NCBI RefSeq assembly: GCF_024228315.1
Contig: NZ_CP100454.1
Span: 1,426,001 to 1,490,000 of the forward strand
Source: Halomarina pelagica
GTDB taxonomy: Archaea; Halobacteriota; Halobacteria; Halobacteriales; Haloarculaceae
Reading direction: 5' to 3'
DNA length: 64,000 nucleotides
Of this stretch, positions 60,473-64,000 are shown one piece after another. The position numbers were made by a program, and so were the translations under genes. Under the pieces are notes generated by a model that saw only the letters and a program-made list of their open reading frames with translations, searched no databases and was not told where the DNA came from. How positions within the stretch are numbered: position 1 is the stretch's first letter; each line of letters begins with the position of its first letter.

Positions 60473-62617
60473 ATGAGCACGGACGCCCGCGAGGCCCCCG
60501 ACAACCCCTACGTCGAGGACCCACCGACCGAGTTCGACCCGGTCGAGGACCTCACGGAGGACGCGGCGCGGCGGCAGGCCGAGCAGCTGCGCGAGGCCAT
60601 CCGCTATCACGACCGGCGCTACTACGTCGAGGCCGATCCAGTCGTCCCCGACCGAACGTACGACGCGCTCTTCTCCCGTCTCGAGGAACTCGAAGCGACC
60701 TTCGACCTCCAGACGCCGGACAGCCCGACCCGGCAGGTCGGCGGCGAATCGCTCGACGAGTTCGACACCGTCGAGCACGTCGCCCCGATGCTGTCGATCG
60801 ATTCGAGCGGCGAGGCCGAGGACGTCTACGACTTCGACCGTCGCGTCCACGAGCTGCTCGGCCTCTCACAGACCGACGGCGACTCGTCGGGACAGGCGTC
60901 GCTCGACGCCTACGCGGACGGCTCGGTGGAGTACGTCTGCGAGCCGAAGTTCGACGGCGTCTCGATCGAGGTGATCTACGAGGACGGCCGGTACGTCCGC
61001 GCCGCGACGCGCGGGGACGGCAGGCGCGGCGACGACGTGACCGCGAACGTCCGCACGATCCGCTCGATCCCGCTCCGCCTCTCGGGGGACTACCCCGAGT
61101 TCCTCGCCGTCCGCGGGGAGGTCTACATCCCCCGCGACGCGTTCCAGGCGTACAACCGCGAGCGCGTCGAGCGCGGCGACGAACCCTTCGCCAACCCGCG
61201 CAACGCCGCCGCGGGGACGCTCCGGCAGCTCGACCCCGCCGTGACCGCGGAGCGGCCGCTCGACTGCTTCTTCTTCGACGTCCTCGACGTCTCCTACGGG
61301 TTCGAGACCCACCGCGAGCGGCAGGCGACGCTCCCCGAGTGGGGACTGAAGGTCAACGAGCGCGCCACCCTGGTCGACGACGTCGAGGGCGCGATCGACT
61401 ACCGCGACCGACTCGTCGAGGACCGCGACGACCTCGACTACGAGGTCGACGGCGCGGTGCTCAAGGTGAACGACCTCGAGCAGTGCGACCGACTGGGGGC
61501 GACCTCGCGCGCGCCGCGGTGGGCCTACGCGTACAAGCTCCCCGCGCGGACCGAAGAGACGACGGTGCGCGACATCGTCGTGCAGGTCGGACGGACCGGG
61601 CGGCTCACGCCGGTGGCGCTGCTCGACCCGGTGGACGTGTCGGGCGTGACCGTCTCGCGGGCGAGCCTCCACAACCCCGATCAGATCGCCGCGTTGGGCG
61701 TCGCCGTCGGCGACCGGGTGCGGATCCAGCGCGCGGGGGACGTCATCCCCTACGTGGAGGAGGTAGTCGAGGACGGCGGCGACGGGCACTTCGAGTTCCC
61801 CGAGCGCTGTCCGGTCTGCGACAGCGCGGTCGAGTTCGACGGCCCGCTCGCGTTCTGCACCGGCGGGCTCGCCTGCCCGGCGCAGTTGAAGCGCGCCATC
61901 GAGCACTACGTGAGCCGGGGAGGTCTCGACGTCGAGGGGCTGGGCGAGCAGAAACTCGATCAGCTCATCGAGACGGGGCTCGTCGAGTCCATCCCCGACC
62001 TCTACGACCTCCGGGTGGCGGACCTCGCGCGACTCGACGGCTGGGGGGAGAAGAGCGCGCGGAACCTCCTCGACGAACTGGAGGCGAAGAAGGAGCCGCG
62101 GCTCTCCGACTTCCTCGCGGCGCTCGGCGTCCGCGAGGTCGGCCCGACGACGGCGACCTCGCTGGCGCGGGCGTTCGGGTCGCTCGACGCCGTGATGGAC
62201 GCCGACGAGGACGAACTGCAGGAGGTGGACGACGTGGGGCCGACCGTCGCCCGGGAGGTCCGCGAGTTCTTCGAGAGCGAGCGGAACCGCGAGGTCATCG
62301 AGGCGCTGCGCGAGCGCGGCGTCGAGCCGCGGTCGGTGGACCTCGAGACGAGCGACGCGCTCGACGGGCTCACGTTCGTCTTCACCGGATCGCTCGACGG
62401 CTACACGCGCGGCGAGGCGCAGGAACTCGTCGAGCGCCACGGCGCGAACGCCACGAGCAGCGTCTCGGGGAACACCGACTACCTGGTGGCGGGCGACAAC
62501 CCGGGGGCGAGTAAGCTCGACGACGCCGAGGAGGAGGACGTGCCGGTGCTCGACCGGACCGGGTTCGAGGAACTCCTGGCCGAGCGCGGGGTCGACGCGG
62601 ACGACGCGAGCGCCTGA
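60473..62617 (+). CDS. ligA: NAD-dependent DNA ligase
   Basis: This 714-residue enzyme seals nicks in duplex DNA with NAD+. It has domain Ia with the HDRRYYVEADPVVPDRTYD stretch, the adenylation lysine Lys159 in CEPKFDGVSIEV, the OB fold, a four-cysteine zinc finger (CPVCDSAV and later C-x5-C), helix-hairpin-helix repeats (about 510-600) and a C-terminal BRCT domain (about 630-705). This is the complete bacterial-type architecture. Archaea normally rely on ATP ligases; haloarchaea are known to have acquired a bacterial NAD ligase as a second enzyme. It also has an acidic insertion near 130-150. Confidence 0.97.
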   Translation: MSTDAREAPDNPYVEDPPTEFDPVEDLTEDAARRQAEQLREAIRYHDRRYYVEADPVVPDRTYDALFSRLEELEATFDLQTPDSPTRQVGGESLDEFDTVEHVAPMLSIDSSGEAEDVYDFDRRVHELLGLSQTDGDSSGQASLDAYADGSVEYVCEPKFDGVSIEVIYEDGRYVRAATRGDGRRGDDVTANVRTIRSIPLRLSGDYPEFLAVRGEVYIPRDAFQAYNRERVERGDEPFANPRNAAAGTLRQLDPAVTAERPLDCFFFDVLDVSYGFETHRERQATLPEWGLKVNERATLVDDVEGAIDYRDRLVEDRDDLDYEVDGAVLKVNDLEQCDRLGATSRAPRWAYAYKLPARTEETTVRDIVVQVGRTGRLTPVALLDPVDVSGVTVSRASLHNPDQIAALGVAVGDRVRIQRAGDVIPYVEEVVEDGGDGHFEFPERCPVCDSAVEFDGPLAFCTGGLACPAQLKRAIEHYVSRGGLDVEGLGEQKLDQLIETGLVESIPDLYDLRVADLARLDGWGEKSARNLLDELEAKKEPRLSDFLAALGVREVGPTTATSLARAFGSLDAVMDADEDELQEVDDVGPTVAREVREFFESERNREVIEALRERGVEPRSVDLETSDALDGLTFVFTGSLDGYTRGEAQELVERHGANATSSVSGNTDYLVAGDNPGASKLDDAEEEDVPVLDRTGFEELLAERGVDADDASA

Positions 62618-62923
62618 CCGAGCGCGGAGAGCCGCGGCTGGAGCGGAAAAGGGGGCGAGCAGGCGACGCGGAGGCGGCCGGGGGCGACCGGCCGCGACCG
62701 CGCGGCGGTGCGTCGCACGATCGCGAAACGCCGCGCGGTGACGATCAGCGCACGTCGACGCTGGTCCCGTCTTCGTTTATGAAGTCTCGGGATCGGTCGA
62801 TCGGCCCGGCGGGGTCGCGGGGGCTCGTCCCCTCGGCGACGGGTCGTCCTCGTCGTCGCTTCCGAACCCCGAGATCGATCGCACCCCCGTTCGACCGGGG
62901 ACGAAAAAGCGTTCGAGACCGCC
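62618..62923. other. Intergenic region after ligA
   Basis: These 306 bp between the convergent ligA and ABC permease genes are GC-rich and contain only the possible broken small gene described for 62745-62884. No terminator hairpin with a T tract is evident. Confidence 0.4.
62745..62884 (-). pseudogene. Possible frameshifted small acidic protein gene
   Basis: On the minus strand, GTG 62884 opens a 35-codon frame beginning MRSISGFGSDDEDDPSP, which ends at TAA 62777. In the next frame a convincing acidic haloarchaeal-type tail, DRSRDFINEDGTSVDVR, runs to TGA at 62745. A single frameshift between them would give one protein of about 45 residues. A T-rich box (62903-62908) lies about 22 nt upstream of the GTG. 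The family is unknown; it could be a real broken gene, a sequencing error, or chance. Confidence 0.3.
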
Positions 62924-63757
62924 TCAGAGGTCGGCCCGGTTGAACTGGGCGAAGCCGAGCGCGAGGGGGACGACCAGCCAGAGGACGAGGACGACCAGGC
63001 CGAACCACTCCTGGAGGTAGAACGGGACGTCCGCCGCGCCGGTCTCGAGACCGGGGATGAGCGCACGCGCGGCGTTCGAGTAGGCGGCGCTCGGCGAGAG
63101 CGTCGACACGAACGTGACGAAGTCCTGGACGGTCTGCGACGGCGGGTTCGCCGGCGTCAGCGTGAATCCGTTGATGACGTACAGGAGCACGACGGGAACG
63201 ACGTCCCAGAGGAACTCGAGGACGACGAACAGGCCGACCGCGCCCGCGAGCGCCTTCGACGTGGAGGACATGAACGACGAGAAGCTGATGCCGATGCCGA
63301 TGTAGACGAGCGCGAAGAACATCGTCAGCAGCACGAACAGGCTGTACGCGCCGGGTTCGAGGCTACCGTACTCGAGTACGACGACGGCCGCCGCGACGGC
63401 GAAGCCGACGGCGATGGCGACGAACACCGAGAGGGTACGCCCGACGAACTTCCCGAGGATCATCTCGCTTCGAGTGTGGGGGAGCGAGAGGAGGAGTTTG
63501 ATGCTCCCCGAGTCGCGCTCGCCGACGATCGCCTTGTAGCTGATCATCAGCCCGATGATGGGGACGAGCAGGCCGGTCGGGAGCAGCAGGAACCCGAGCA
63601 GGCCGAGGACCTCCGCGCCGCTCCCGACCGTGGCGATGTTGCTGTAGAAGTACGCGACGCCGGCCGCGAACAGCACGAACAGGACCGACAGTCCCCAGAG
63701 CCACTTCGACCGCGCCGAGTCGCGGAAGTCCTTCCGCGCGACGGCGGTCCAGCTCAC
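62924..63757 (-). CDS. ABC-2 type transporter permease
   Basis: This 277-residue protein has six membrane helices and an N-terminal ARKDFRDSARSKWLWG leader typical of ABC-2/NosY-type permeases, with ERDSGSIKLLLSLPHTR (about 82-98) as the coupling region that contacts the ATPase. Its GTG start at 63757 overlaps the stop of the upstream ATPase gene as GTGA, so the pair is co-translated and would form an exporter. The substrate is unknown. Confidence 0.92.
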   Translation of the reverse strand: MSWTAVARKDFRDSARSKWLWGLSVLFVLFAAGVAYFYSNIATVGSGAEVLGLLGFLLLPTGLLVPIIGLMISYKAIVGERDSGSIKLLLSLPHTRSEMILGKFVGRTLSVFVAIAVGFAVAAAVVVLEYGSLEPGAYSLFVLLTMFFALVYIGIGISFSSFMSSTSKALAGAVGLFVVLEFLWDVVPVVLLYVINGFTLTPANPPSQTVQDFVTFVSTLSPSAAYSNAARALIPGLETGAADVPFYLQEWFGLVVLVLWLVVPLALGFAQFNRADL

Positions 63758-64000
63758 GCCTCCACCTCCGTCTCCGAGTCGCGCCGCGGCGCTGATCGCT
63801 CGTCGTTCGTGTAGCTCACGAACAGTTCCTCGAGCGAGGCCTTCTCCGTCGAGAAGTCCCGCACCTCGCCGCCCGCCTCCTCGACGGCGGTGAGGACGGC
63901 CGTCTTCGAGCCGTCCTGTATCGAGACGACGAGCGCGTCGCCGTCGACGGCGACGCTCGTCACGCCGGGCACGTCGCGCGCGGCCGCGACCGCCGCGTCC
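63754..64000 (-). CDS. ABC transporter ATP-binding protein, C-terminal end (cut by window edge)
   Basis: The visible 81 codons encode the C-terminal domain of an ABC-2-type ATPase: the DUF4162-like stretch VPGVTSVAVDGDALVVSI followed by STEKASLEELFVSYTNDE, where SLEELF is the usual end motif of NosF/CcmA-like ATPases. The nucleotide-binding part lies beyond the window. Its stop overlaps the start of the permease gene. Confidence 0.88.
   Translation of the reverse strand, partial: DAAVAAARDVPGVTSVAVDGDALVVSIQDGSKTAVLTAVEEAGGEVRDFSTEKASLEELFVSYTNDERSAPRRDSETEVEA

Noticed and set aside
1-64000. CRISPR array, rRNA operon or replication origin
   Set aside because: No regularly spaced identical repeats, no rRNA sequence and no Orc1/Cdc6 gene or origin-box repeats were seen.

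Overview
The window is chromosomal DNA from an extremely halophilic archaeon (class Halobacteria). The evidence is high GC with strong G/C at third codon positions, very acidic proteins, TATA-like boxes about 27 nt upstream of ATG or GTG starts (leaderless transcripts), many twin-arginine (Tat) signal sequences, an archaeal SRP54, a bacterio-opsin-activator-type regulator, and families largely confined to haloarchaea. I cannot name the genus from sequence alone.

Layout. 0-10.7 kb: the end of an ABC ATPase gene, then a cell-envelope locus (DUF4350 protein, MoxR ATPase, DUF58 protein with two membrane partners, DUF4129-type protein, DUF1616 protein, DUF2304-glycosyltransferase fusion). 10.7-13.55 kb: an AT-richer islet holding a 5'-truncated membrane protein abutting an IS1595-type insertion sequence. 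13.6-22.3 kb: a large exported nuclease-like protein, small membrane proteins, an NhaC antiporter, a Tat-exported beta-helix protein, and tRNA-Arg(TCT) preceded by tRNA-derived repeats. 22.4-32.1 kb: housekeeping genes (UPF0200 kinase, UPF0201 protein, Mo oxidoreductase, CBS-MaoC fusion, membrane proteins, a split MgtE/SLC41 transporter, srp54). 32.2-44.4 kb: three Tat-exported subtilases, an LVIVD propeller protein, a Bat-like regulator and an S9 peptidase. 44.4-44.7 kb: a four-armed inverted-repeat element. 44.7-50.5 kb: serA/serB (divergent), two small membrane proteins and metY-metX. 50.6-56.5 kb: a TAXI-type TRAP transporter operon and an MFS transporter. 56.5-62.6 kb: a second beta-helix protein, a class V aminotransferase and NAD-dependent ligA. 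62.9-64 kb: the start of an ABC-2 transporter operon read leftward.

How the genes fit together. Much of the window is about the cell surface: secreted proteases, beta-helix proteins with a recurring C-terminal domain, a MoxR/DUF58 locus and glycosyl transfer. A second theme is amino-acid supply: serA and serB with a class V aminotransferase that could fill the missing transamination step of serine synthesis, plus metY/metX for methionine.

The most unusual structures are the four-way-junction-like inverted repeat at 44.40-44.68 kb, the hairpin-rich transposase gene, the tRNA 3'-end duplication at 22.1 kb, the nuclease/DUF4350/lamin-tail protein at 13.6 kb, and the shared C-terminal repeat domain of the two beta-helix proteins.
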